A stretch of 64,000 nt of DNA from Paramecium tetraurelia (Eukaryota; Ciliophora; Oligohymenophorea; Peniculida; Parameciidae), in the NCBI RefSeq assembly GCF_000165425.1, contig NW_001799006.1:4690-68689 (forward strand). Direction: 5' to 3'. A model generated the notes under the pieces. That model was not told the DNA's origin. It did no database searches and saw only the letters and a program-made list of their open reading frames with translations. Positions 50,010 through 61,631 of the stretch are shown piece by piece. The position numbers and the translations under genes are program-made. Numbering within the stretch: the first letter of the stretch is position 1; each line of letters starts with the position of its first letter.

Positions 50010-51704
50010 ATGAGCATCACACAATCTTTTGAAGAAAGTCTTACTCTTACCAACAAAAATAACGAGAGCTGTGATACTCCTATATCAAGTTAAAGAAGAA
50101 TTAATTGGAAGGTGGAGATGAGGAAGATGGTTTTGACAAAACTGCCCATCAAAAAGCCCAGTCCTAGACTGTGTGAATCATCAAAGTCCAAAAATATACC
50201 TAAAAATATTTCTAAAGTGATCACTTAACAAATACTGCGAGGATACTATAATCATCTCATCAGATGTAATCCCAAAACTTTCTTCTCTTTCATAAAGAAA
50301 AACAAAAATATATAAAACCTAACTACCCTTCTTAAACTTATCAAGCCACATAAAAATTAGGATGTCAACTCTTTGCACGAGTGTTTTCGAAATATATGGT
50401 ATTTATTACTTTTAATTTCAAGTTGGTATTTTTTGAAGAAACAGTACGTTGGCTACGTTTTTAACTCTAAAATTAAAGACCCTTAATGGCATTTATAATA
50501 CAGAAACGCCCTTCTAAAAATATGCAGAGATTTTTGAACTGTTTCATTTTAAATTTGTTAAATTATTGCATTCAATCTTATAATATTCTCTTCAGCTATC
50601 TTAAGAACCTGATAGAGCGTTCTTGAAATAGAAAGAGCCATATTTAAATTCTTGGAGGAAATAAAATGTTTATTTATGATTAATATACATATATATAAAT
50701 AATTGATGTTCCTCCAGAGACTTTCACTGTTGTTTTACATTTAGATTAAAATATGAGAATTAAATCTTGGAAACATTATCAAATGCTTGCCTCTTCCGAG
50801 TCCATAATAAAATGATATTTTGATAACTTTTTTTAAAATCATCAAAATCTATTTTTGAGGAGTTATTTCAAAAATATTCTAAGTTTCTCATATTTCTAAA
50901 TTGCTAGCAGCAATCTAGAGGGATTTTCGTTTTACATAATCTTATTCTACAAAATTAAAATAATTATAACAAAGGTTGTTTGATGTATCAAAATGGTTCA
51001 ATTATATGCTAAAGTAGTTCATTTATGAGTAAGGTGCTTAGTTAACAAGAAAAATGATGGAGTATAGCTAAAATGTGGAAGAAGAATTTTTTCAGTCAAA
51101 ATTGCTAAAAATATTGGAATCAACGTAGTAATTAAGAAATGAGATGGTTAGGTTTATTCACTTAGCAATTAGAATGACACGATAAAATAATGAGTTATTA
51201 AATATTTAATATATTTTTATTTATTTAAAGATAAGATGATACCAATTAAATTAGGAGAAGTATGAAATAATTGAAGAAACCTAACAAAAGAACAATCTAT
51301 GAAATAATAGATAATTTTGCAAAATAAATTTTGATTAAGTTGTTAAGGTCTCATTGGAGGACTCAAGATCGAATTATAAAAAAGCAATAAATTGTTAATA
51401 TAAAATATTGAATTATTTTATATTAACAATTAAATAAAAGGATAATTATAATGAAAATTCACCTTAAAATGCTTCGAATACTAGCGATGAGCCATTAATT
51501 AATATTTTACTAGAAATTCAAACAATTTTGTTATTGAACAATTTAACTTTCTTTTTTTTTGAAATTGATTTAATTTATACTGGTGTAAGTCCTAGGCATT
51601 TTCAATTTTATAAAAAGTTCGAAAGAATGATTTATAGACATTACAAATAAGGCATGAGAATTTAATTTGAGTAATTAGTTTTATAAATAATTAATGAGTT
51701 CTGA
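50010..51704 (+). CDS. Unrecognised protein with seven unusual, mostly long introns
   Basis: Eight coding pieces are joined by GT...AG segments 50399-50422 (24 nt), 50448-50478 (31), 50668-50719 (52), 50800-50859 (60), 50883-50907 (25), 51194-51230 (37) and 51394-51440 (47), giving exactly 473 codons. Six of the seven begin GTT or GTC, while nearly all other introns here begin GTA. The protein is helical and basic. Clear pieces include NNLTFFFFEIDLIYTGVSPR, KLLKILESTQQLRNEMVRF and PNKRTIYEIIDNFAKQILIK. The first (residues 1-110) is Lys/Pro/Ser-rich. No family is recognised. The last intron contains a perfect 17-bp inverted repeat. The model ends at TGA 51702-51704 and overlaps the K+ channel start by 11 bases. 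Individual joins are inferred, so a decaying gene is the alternative. Confidence 0.5.
51390..51431. repeat. Perfect 17-bp inverted repeat with 8-base loop, over a splice donor
   Basis: Arms 51390-51406 and 51415-51431 are exact reverse complements (AATTGTTAATATAAAAT and its complement), with loop ATTGAATT. The left arm covers the proposed donor GT at 51394, so the RNA hairpin would hide or fold the donor. The arms are almost pure A/T. Confidence 0.8.
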
Positions 51705-54700
51705 TTTTTTCCTTAATTAGGAACATAATTACTAGGGAGAAGAACATCATGGTAAAAATATAATTAGCAATTTAGATGAATCAAATAATTGGTAATTTAG
51801 AGGACCAATTCGATTTACATTCAAAATTGATCCTTTGGAAGATGGGGATTGCACAGTGAAACCACCAACAGTTGGAAGTTAATATATGGATAATTCAATT
51901 TCATAATAATCACAATAACTGGAATAGATAAACAGTCCAAAAGTAGTTTAGTTTTCGCCTCCAGACTCAATAATAGAGGATATCCCTTTATTTTCCACAC
52001 AGAAGCAAGAGCTATAAAAGGGTACTAAAGATTTCAAAGATCGACCACGAACAAATACAACGCAAAATGAATTTATGAAGAACTTTTTAAAAGCTGTTAT
52101 AGCAAAAAGTTATTCCAATCGTTTTATTGAAAACATGCTACAAAAGTCATATGTAAAGTAACCTTTTCATTTTTCTCAATTTTAAAATTCTTTGATGGAT
52201 GATCTCAGATATATTTATTAGCACAACAAATCTTCACAACATTGGTTGAGTGCGATTTGTAAGCACTTAAGATTTTTTCCAATTTTGGATTAAAGCAGCT
52301 ATTTAGTGATTGGATGGTAAATAATCTACATTTTAACAATAATTACAGTATTTTTTTGGACTCCATTTAACATAGCCTTTGGTATCACATATCAATAAAT
52401 TGTGTTTGGTGGACTATCAGTTAAAAATGTGGAAAGTTATTTTCTAATCACAATATTATTTGACGTATTGGTTGTTATAAATACATCCTATATAGAGAAG
52501 GGAATAATAATAAAATCAAGGAGATAAATATTTACAAATTATTTGGCAGGACAAGCAGTTTATGATTTAGTATTAGACGTGATTTATATAGTTTTCATTT
52601 TGTGCCCTTTTGATTGCAATAGAATTTGAAATTGAAACTTCAAGTGAAAAATTAGGGTGGTAATTGTGTCCATATTGTTTATACTATTGTTGTCGATTGT
52701 TTAAATTACAAGAACGAGTACATAAATTGGAAGAGTAAATTGTATATGAGTGATATAGGTTTTTCAATCTCAATGCATCCTATTAAGATTTTATCGAATT
52801 AATTAAACTACTTTTTATGGTCTTGTACGTAGGACATCTATTTGCTTGTTTATGGCATGGCGTTGCTTTTTATTAAAAGGGTTATCGATAAACTTGGATA
52901 GATGTATATGTGAATGAGTCTGATATGTTTTCAGTGTACAATTATGCATTCTATTGGGCAGTACAAACTATGATCACTGTAGGATATGGCGATATAACTC
53001 CATAAAACAATGCAGAAAGAATGTGTGCAAATATTAGTATGTTTTTAGCATGTGGAGTCTTTGCTTTCTCATTCAATTCCATAGGTTTAATGCTAAGCAA
53101 TCTCAATTCTAGGTAGGTCTTATATAAAAAAAGCATCAACTTGTTAAATTAATATTTGGTTAAGAATCAAATTAAAATTGATTTGCAATCACGAATTAGA
53201 AACTACTATGATTATATATTTCAAGAGGAACAAGAAATCAACGATGAAGAAGTTTCTCAAATTACAGCAAAGTTATCAAGTAGCCTTTAAGAGGAACTTA
53301 ATTTTGAGATTCGTTACAACGTGATGAAAACTAACAAAGTCCTAACCAAGTTCTCCTAAAAGGTCTTGAAGCAGTTGTCACTTCAAATTGAAGAAGTAAG
53401 GTTTTCACCAGAGGATCAAATATTATAATAAGGTATTTGTGATGATGCTGCCTTGTATATAATTACCAAAGGAAATGTGTGTATTTAATTTCAAGATGAA
53501 AACAAAGGAAGCAACACAAGAGCCCTATCAAATCTAACCAAGGGATAATCCTTTGGCGAGTATTCATTTTTCACAGGAATGAATAGAACTGCAACTGCTA
53601 AAAGCTTAGGATTTTCAAGAGCCTACAAAATAACCAGACAATAATTACTGATTGTATTAGCTTAATCTCCCCTTGACTTGGTATATAGTATCATTTTATC
53701 AAAGGAAAGATATTCCGAAGTCAGAGATAGCATTCTACTCTCCAGTAATTATCAACCCTCTAAATTAAGTTGTTATTCTTGTAAAAAGTTCACACATCTC
53801 ATCAAAGATTGTCCAGTCTTACATTATGTAGCAGATCAAGAACGAGTCTTAAAAAAAGAGTATTTCCCAATATACCAAGACAGAAGTCAGAAATTTAAAA
53901 GGAAATACGAACGCAAAAGGTTTGAAACTTTGAAAGAATGCAAAAAAACTATGGTATTAGTCAGGGATTTCTAAACCAAATAAGTTTTAGATAATGTGAC
54001 AGTCATGGATGATGAATTAGATGTATCATATGATGATAATGAATTAGATATATCTCCCCCAGAATATTGTACTATAATTTAACATTTTTAGCATCTCTTA
54101 CTAAAAGCTTGTCAAAAATCTCTAGATAACAATCTTAAAATAGAAGTTATTCATAAGATAATCATTTGTAACCTATTTAAGAAAGTGATAGTTCTATGGA
54201 GAGCGCCAGTCCTAATAAGCAAAGAGTCAAGTAAGTTAAATAGACCTTACAAACGGCTGGATTTGGTGTTAGCGAATCACTTCATAATAGACTTGTTTCT
54301 ATTTAAGAAGAATAGCTAACAGAATCAATTCATGACAAGCCATTATAAAATGCTGCCTAATCTAATCTTTAAAAATTAGAAGATTATAAATTTTCCATGA
54401 AAAATGATTCCCTTGGACTCCCCACTCTGGCTGAAAATGCAAGGTCATCTGGCAGGAAGATCACATTGGTTCGTAAATAAAAAAAAGAAGACTCATAAAA
54501 ACTATTTTCATCTTAAACCTAAGTTGATTCAAGGGAGAGAGGTTAATCAGCTCAAAATTCAAATAGGAAACCTAAATTAAAGGATATCAGAGAAATGTCA
54601 TAAGAAATTGCAATAAACCCATCAGTATAATCGATTGATAAACGAGATCAATTAAGGAGAAAGACTACAAAAACTAATAGGAGCAAAACTGCAAAATCCC

Positions 54701-55221
54701 TCAAAACCAAAATTTTAGATAATCACACACACACATTAAATTAAGAATTGTCAAGTCCTAACTACGATGAGTAACATGTTTCTATGGAATTAGAGGGATT
54801 TGAAGCATTAAAGAATTTCTAATGTTATTTTAGTTGGAATAACCCAAAAGTGATTGTTGCAAGAGCTATGAGAACTTTAAAAATGAACATGGATAAAAGG
54901 AAAAACTTTGGGAACATCTTTTCATTATACACATTCAATAACTTGGCTATGAATAAGGCTTTAAGAATTAAGAGGAAATTAAAGTTGATGTAAGTTCTAT
55001 TGTCTATTTATCTTAGTGATGATCCTCCTATTTAAACAACTGATATCAAAAAGGGACATCCATCAAAATCCCCCAAATAAACTAGAATAAGCATTAAGAG
55101 AAATACTTCAACATAGGATGTTCTTGGTTTTCAACCTAAAAAACAAATTTTGGAGTCATAAATTTAAGTTTAAGGACATACATTCAATAAAATTCAACGA
55201 AATGAATTTGAACTTAAATGA
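51694..55221 (+). CDS. Voltage-gated K+ channel with cyclic-nucleotide-binding domain (EAG/CNG type) and CCHC knuckle
   Basis: A 1,152-residue single-repeat channel. It has six transmembrane segments (nt about 52300-53100), with S4 YYCCRLFKLQERVHKLEE. The pore is MITVGYGDITP (GYGD, K+ selective). A cyclic-nucleotide-binding domain lies at nt 53400-53660 (GNVCIQF ... GQSFGEYSFFTGMNRTATAK). The phosphate-binding cassette is incomplete, so cNMP binding is uncertain. Directly after it is CYSCKKFTHLIKDC (53771-53812), a C-x2-C-x4-H-x4-C zinc knuckle. The remaining 450 residues are a charged, Ser/Gln-rich cytoplasmic tail. Introns 52570-52591, 52735-52758 and 54069-54091; the first rebuilds S3, the second joins S4 to the S4-S5 linker. 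Ciliates use large sets of such channels to set membrane potential and swimming behaviour. Confidence 0.93.
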
Positions 55222-55528
55222 AGATAACTATTATATTATTTAAAGCAACTTAAAAATAAAAACAATTCTCAAAATGTTATTTAATTTAAGTAACAAATTA
55301 AATCTAATTATAAATTTTTCATATAGTCAATTAGGATGAGTTTAAGTTACTTAAATATAAATATATTAATAATTAATATTAAGTTTTAGTGATTCTCTAT
55401 GATAATTGGTAAATTCTAAAGGAATATATTTTCTAGATGATTTTATTATTATTATATTCTAAACAGATTCATAATTTATTATTATTTTTCTGTTTACTTA
55501 TAATTATTAATAATTTAATTTCTCTTAA
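55222..55528. other. Intergenic spacer between two plus-strand genes
   Basis: 307 bp, nearly all A and T, with TAATAATTATTA-type simple runs near 55440-55520. Nothing coding or structured was recognised. It presumably holds the 3' end signals of the K+ channel and the promoter of the next gene. Confidence 0.5.
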
Positions 55529-56125
55529 ATGAGATATGAATTTATTTAAGCACAATCACAATAAATTTACTAAAAAATAACACCTTTACTTAAGCCTACT
55601 GCTGATGTTTAAAGTTATGTCAGAGCATTAATATTTTTAGGAACAAATTAACTGGAAGATGATTGGCTTTCTGCCAAATAGCATTTTGAATTTGCGATCA
55701 ATAGAATTCTTCAAGGGAGTGTAGATAGAAATAATTATCTATTTTGTGAGAAAATGCTTTTAAAACCCTTCAATAAATAAAGTTAATTAGGAAGAGATTT
55801 GTATTCCTTGCTTACAAATTGTTTGAACTTTTGTAAAGAAGAAAATAAATTCAAAAGAAGCAAGAGTGGGTAAACAGGAGTGAAAGCATGTGATCATATT
55901 CAATTGAATAACTCCACAAAAATAGGAGCACTTGTAAAGTCATTTAAGGAAGAATATTAAAAGATGATAGATACAAGGCCATCACTCAAATCTAGAATGG
56001 TAGAAGAAAGAGTTAACAAACATATAGAACAAATAAAAGAAAAAATAAAAAGAACCAATAAAACAAGCTATTTTATTTCTCCAAGAAGAGAACAGTAAGA
56101 AAAAGCTAAAAGTTTGAATAAATGA
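55529..56125 (+). CDS. Unrecognised helical protein, 198 residues
   Basis: One uninterrupted frame from ATG 55529 to TGA 56123-56125. The first 100 residues look globular and helical (YVRALIFLGTNQLEDDWLSA ... FEFAINRILQG). The last 80 are strongly basic and charged, with a Lys-rich C-terminus. No metal site, membrane span or catalytic motif. The start is preceded by a very A+T-rich leader, as for most genes here. Function unknown. Confidence 0.75.
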
Positions 56126-56652
56126 ATAATTTTTTTGATCTTCATATCATTTTTAAAGTACTCAAATTATTAACTTTGGTTTCATGTTACACATAGAGTA
56201 TTTTCTGAAAATTCAAATTGATTTTGGAACTAATATGGAATATTTGTCGAGTGTTAATGTTAAAATGAAAAGTAAGACATAGAATTTGGAATGTGCAATT
56301 CATTACATTTTGATAATAATACTTCTATAAATTTATTGCTAATTATTTCAAAAAAAAAGGATAGAATTTCAAAAATAATTATTCTCTATCCAACTTAATT
56401 AAAAAATAATTGGTCATACTATTGATAAGAGTTAACATTCTGATTAAAATTGAACTTAGTCTAAGACAATAATACATTTAGCCATAATATAAAAGAATAA
56501 ATCAATGATCTTTTTATTAATCATACATTCTTATTACTTATTAGAACTCTAATAAAATATATTTTTAAATATTAAATCATAATCAAAACCTATATAGAAT
56601 TCGAATTTTATCAATATTACTTTATAAAATATTCATATATTTATACTCTTTT
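56126..56652. other. Tail-to-tail intergenic region
   Basis: 527 bp between the stop of a plus-strand gene and the stop of adenosine kinase. A+T rich with A8 near 56350. Short open frames only, with low-complexity content. Confidence 0.5.
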
Positions 56653-57776
56653 TCACCAGCTTCTATCAGGTTGATAATTTGGTATAGTGCTACCTTCATG
56701 CTGAATAGTTTAGGCTGCAGAATAATTTCCAGCTCTAACACATTTAATTAAATCAGCTCCATTTAATAATTCTGCTATAAACCTTTTATATATTTAATAA
56801 ATTATACCCTCCACAAAAGGAATCCCCCGCACTGTTGGTATCAACTATCTTTTAAGGATCGACTGATTCTACTTAAATATTTAGAAGCTCGTTTTTCTTA
56901 GCAATTAATGTAGGTTTGTGACCTTATGTACAGACGACAACTCTATCCTTAGAACCTACTTTGCTAAACTTTGCAATTCTTAACATAGATTCCTGTAGAC
57001 CAAATCCACAGCCAAAGTTTTTTCCAAATTATTCTACTTCTTCCTCATTTCCAAATAAATAATCAACATAGGGTAAGACTGCCAATATTTCATTAAATCT
57101 ATCATTCACTGCATTTACACTCGACAATGAAAGACAAGTATGCACATTGTTTTCTTATGCAACTTTGAAGACATATTTTGTTAATTCCGCTCTCGGATAT
57201 AGGAAATAAACCTCACAAAATAAAACAGCTGCTGTTTTAACCTCCTCTATATGTTATTCAACAAATTCTTAACTCAAATGAGCAGATGCTCCTATTAGAG
57301 GTACCAGACATCTAAAAATATTCATTTTACTACCTGTCCTTATTACATAAGAGAACAGCACATTTCCCAGTCGGATATGATTGTTCATCAAATAAAGCTG
57401 TAACTCCATCTTGGTATGTTGTTTCAATTAGCATTTGTGCAAATTTATCCTATTTTCCCACGCACCCGATAAATTTCACTTAATCCTTTTCAGCCTATGC
57501 CATCCATCTCGCCAATCTAATTGTATTCAAAGCAGACCCTATGATTAAGAAAATCAACATACCACCAGGAACGTGAGAATGAGTTGGAATTTTGATCAAT
57601 TCTTCATATAATTCAATATGCTTTTTCTCTGCAAAATATGTATTATTTAATTTTAATCCATATTTTTCTAGGAATTACAATGATACTTCAGCTTAAATAT
57701 CTAGCAATGGACTTCCCAACCCAATTATCTTTTTTGTTGCGAATTAATATTTAATTATACTAATTATATTTTTCAT
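56653..57776 (-). CDS. ADK: Adenosine kinase (PfkB family)
   Basis: Phosphorylates adenosine to AMP with ATP, in purine salvage, which ciliates depend on. The 350 residues match the usual length. Motifs: GLGSPLLDI at the N-terminus; VPGGSALNTIRLARWM (substrate lid, rebuilt by removing intron 57539-57562); GCVGKQD; YLFGNEEEVEQF; VVCTQG; the PfkB signature DTNSAGDSFCGG with the catalytic Asp in AGD; and the end CVRAGNYSAAQTIQHEGST. Other introns are 57312-57333 and 56783-56807 (the latter within the CGG-F segment). The signature has S where most family members have G (DTNGAGD). Confidence 0.96.
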
Positions 57777-57884
57777 AACATTTCCTTTCTATTTTTGGTT
57801 CTTTATATATGGAATATAAAGATATTAATTGAAATAAAGTAGAATGTTAAGAATATTGTAAAATTAGTTAGTATAAAACATTAA

Positions 57885-60633
57885 TCAATTTATTCTAATT
57901 TAGGAAAAGGTTCTTATTTACCTATCAATTGTATCTAGCTAAAATTATTATAATATAAGTTACAATGACTATGTCAACTAGAGCCTCAATGATTACAAAT
58001 TTGGATTACTTGATTTGAGTTGTTTTCAAATATAATATCTACTATTCTTAACTCATGACTCTATTTTTTCTGAATGTATTGGACACATAATCTTAGAGTT
58101 TCTTCTCGAGAATCAATAAAAATGATTCATATTCCTTTTGGTTGTTCTCTAATTTAGTATACTCCACTAATAAGGCATTTTTAGATTTGTTAATTTTTTC
58201 ATATTCTAATTTCAAGGTTGCAATCTTCTATTCCAATTACCTTTGACTTTATGTTTTTTCATTTTATTCAATTTACTTTTGCACTTCACTTGATCTATGA
58301 GTCTTTTGTAAATCTTGTAGTTCATTTTACAAATCGGATATAGTTTAATCTCTTATTTGTAATTTTTGGATGTACAATTATTATTCTGACTTCAGTTATG
58401 AGATCTCTTATCTTAATTTCTATTCATTTCTATGAAGTTGGTTGGTTTTGTTGTTCAATTCATTTATAATGTTTTCACAGTTGTCTAATTTGAATGATTT
58501 TTGAATGTGTAAGAATATTTCTTATTTTTAATTTAATTACTCTTGCAATTCTAAAATGGTATTTCTATATAATTGATTTTCTTATTTCCAATTATCTTCA
58601 AATAATTCAAAGGATTTAATTGACATTTCCAGATTTTCTATCACACTCAAATTATATTAATTCTCAGTTTGCAGGGATTTCAATTCTTATTCTAAATGCT
58701 GATATTAACTTTTGAGATTAGTATATTGTTATGTCAACTGATCATATTCTCTTTTGAAATCATTATTTTATTTGATGTTGATATTTTCATCTTCTATTTT
58801 TTAGACATATTCAGACAATCTATTAATTTCCAATTGCTACTATTCAATTTAAGCATTCAATTGATTAGTTTCTGCCTAGAATGACTAATTATTTTGATAG
58901 ATTTCCACATGAATTTATTCTAGTTGCAATCTTAATTAAGAATTATACTCAATTTATTTCTACAAATCTGAATCTAGTTTTTAGATATTCTAATCCTTCT
59001 CCTCATATATGCTGGATTGATTCTATTAATTTTGAAATAATTGAATCTACATTTATTCAATTTTCTCGATATATTGTTGAACTTCTTCTTTCAATCCATC
59101 ATATTAATGTTATAATGATAGTTTAGAAACCTCCATCTAGTCGAAATCCTCTTTGATCTAATCATAGAGATAATCTTTCATCTTCATTTGATCTTCAAAT
59201 CCTCTTAAAGTAGAAGCTAGTATAGTCTTGTGAGCCTGTTGTTGATCACTAATGTTTTATTCCAACTCCTTTTTCTTTTTTTACAACTTATAAATAACGT
59301 CTTCCTATTGTAATAACTGTATTTTCAACTTATTCTAATACTCAATATTCTCATTCAACGTTTAGTAATTCGTAGTATCCTCCTCTTTAAATGATAAATT
59401 CAGAGACTTCAAAATCTAAACAATATAACTCTTCTTTTCAGCATACTCCTGCAATTGTCCCTCCACAGTTTCCAGTTCCATTTGCATAGCACTTTAATGG
59501 ATCTATTGAAGTAATTTCTGTATCTCATCAAATTACATATGCAATTAAGATTACAAGGCATCACTCGGCTATACATTTTCTAGTTCCCTTGATTTCTTGG
59601 CTAATTCTTCCTTAAGTTATGAGATCTGGAGATTCAGCTTAGTAATCTCTTCTCCTGAATACTCCTTATTGACATGAGCTTTAACTTTTATTTGTTTAAC
59701 CCTCTCTGCAAATTTCAAAGTGGAAATGCTTTCCTCCTCATGCAATGGGTTAACAGCAGCCACCATGAATGTCTTTGAATTGCCTCCAAGAGAATCCTTC
59801 AATAGAGTAGTAAGTTTGGAATCTCTGAAGGGTATATGAATTTTATTATTTCCTTTTTCTCTCTCTACAATTGCATAAATGACCAATCCAAGCTGAGTCA
59901 AGCTTTTATTGATGGCTTGAGTTTCCTTTAGTCTTTACCCTTCAGTTTATGCAGTCTTCTAACGCTCTGAGCCAGCTAAATCAACAAAGTACATTTTTGA
60001 ATATAAATGAACTTCGCATTTTTCTTATTAAATTGAAGTAGAATATTGAATTAAAAATACTGCGTGACTTCTTGAGCTTTCACTATTCATTTTAGTAGCT
60101 GCAATGTGTCTTGTTGAATTGCCCTTTTTCAATAAGGCAATCGCTTCATCATAATTTGAGACCACAACGGCATTCAAATTTTCAACATAGATGCCTTTCT
60201 TAGGATCTTCTCGTATTTGTAAAGAATTGGAAGAGGAAGAGAGCAAATCAAATATTTACTCATTGTAGATTTCTAAATATGAACCCTTGATGATAACATT
60301 GGGATCCTCAATAGAACAAGCAAATATGTACTGCAAACATTAAGGAAGTAACCCATCATTATTTCCTATCAATGTATGAGTTTTGCCACTGCCAGTTTGG
60401 CCATAAGCAAAGACACACCCATTGTAACCTTGTAAAGCATTGTTTATCAGTGGTTATCCTATCAAGGTGAAGACATCCTATTATGAAGCACTTGGAGGAA
60501 TCACATGATCGTAGTGATATTGCTTGTTCGATATCAATAAAACGGTCGAATCGCACTCGTCAACCTTAATACAACCCTATTCCGGCTTTACTCTTACTAC
60601 CACTTAAATGTTATTTTAACGATACTCTAACAT
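57885..60633 (-). CDS. Kinesin motor protein with N-terminal motor and long coiled coil (possibly kinesin-12-like)
   Basis: A plus-end-type kinesin of about 906 residues. The motor domain lies at about 8-340: P-loop GQTGSGKT, switch I NSESSRSH, switch II DLAGSER, microtubule-binding [20 protein letters not shown] and the end [12 protein letters not shown]. The remaining 560 residues are almost continuous coiled coil. The segment [14 protein letters not shown] is close to the KIF15/kinesin-12 pattern, but class assignment by eye is tentative. The start is MLEYRQNNIQVVVRVKP. The 3' end is unsure: the uninterrupted frame stops at 57925 with an oddly hydrophobic tail, while a 28-nt intron (57969-57996) gives a charged tail ending at 57885. 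The latter was preferred. Confidence 0.93.
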
Positions 60634-60924
60634 GTATTATTATATTTTGAATTAATTTCAAATTAATGCTAAATAAATTAGTTTAAATCTCAATCAGAAA
60701 AGTAGTTTTTTGTGATCATTTGCCTTTCCCTTGTTTTTTTTTAATTGATTAAATTTTCATCCCGTTCAGTTATACGAAGCTGCATTAAATCTGTCCTACA
60801 ATTCCATCATTTAATAAACAATAAAGTCACATTTAAATGAAACAGAATCTATCAGAATTCAATCATGTTATTTATATACTAGCTTCGATAATTAGGAAAT
60901 CAATAATTATTTTAATATAAATAC
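60634..60924. promoter_or_regulatory. Divergent spacer between kinesin and the ubiquitin-like gene
   Basis: 291 bp of A+T-rich DNA between start codons at 60633 (minus) and 60925 (plus). It presumably holds both promoters. No distinct motif was recognised beyond a T9 run near 60737. Confidence 0.4.
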
Positions 60925-61184
60925 ATGTAAATTTTCATAAAAACATTGGCAGGCAAGAAAGTCTCATACAATATCGAAGCAGATAATACAATTCAATAAC
61001 TTAAAATGCAATTATAGGAAAAAGAAGGAATTAGCTCTGAATAATTTAAGGTATTTTTTAATTGTCATTGTTTTAGCTCATCTTCAAAGGAAGACATCTC
61101 TAAGAGGATAATAAAATAGCTGATGCTCAAATGTAAGCTGGAGATACTGTCCATATGGTCATTTAATTGAGAGGAGGATTTTGA
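60925..61184 (+). CDS. Divergent ubiquitin-like protein ending in LRGG-F
   Basis: A 77-residue single ubiquitin fold, start MQIFIKTLAGKKVS (the TAA after ATG is Gln), end VIQLRGGF, with one 26-nt intron (61051-61076) inside the fold. The C-terminal Gly-Gly followed by one residue (Phe) matches precursors trimmed by a protease before conjugation. Relative to ubiquitin, positions K6, K11, K27, K33 and I44 are kept. K48 is Arg, K63 is Ala, K29 is Gln, and R72, which decides E1 choice, is Gln. It could be a distinct modifier or a diverged ubiquitin copy. It is not NEDD8-like at 72 (Ala there). It stands alone, not as a polyubiquitin array. Confidence 0.9.
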
Positions 61185-61631
61185 GCGGATCGTAAATTAT
61201 GATTGTTTAATATACCTATAAAATATGTTTATACATACTTTTCATAATATATTCAAACCATTCCACTTATATGTACATCTCATGACCTTTAATGATAGAA
61301 GTAATTGAAAAATGATTTATTGCTGACCCAATAAAAACCAAAAGTAATCCAATCAATAAATGGCAAACTTATCACTTTTAGTGAATTCTTTATAAATATT
61401 TGAGTAAACCAAATGTTGATATTCTAATAAACTGAACTGTTTTAGATTTCTTTTGTTTGGATAAAATAATAGAATTTTAATTCTACTATTTCTACTATTA
61501 AGAATAATTTTTTAATGTAACTTCTTGGTTTTACACAAGATTACTGAACTCAGATACAGCGTTGTTTTGATAAAAAGATAAAAATATATGAAACAGCTCA
61601 TAATTATTATTGTTGTCCATCTAATGACTAT
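61185..61631. other. Tail-to-tail intergenic region
   Basis: 447 bp between the stop of the ubiquitin-like gene and the stop of the RasGEF-like gene. A+T rich, with a small imperfect repeat of TTCTACTATT at 61480-61500. No open frame of note. Confidence 0.5.

Noticed and set aside
52621-52700. Reading TGA as Trp in frame 1 of the K+ channel S3-S4 region gives fluent text
   Set aside because: A standard 22-nt intron at 52570-52591 gives a proper S3/S4 in another frame, with no stop recoding.
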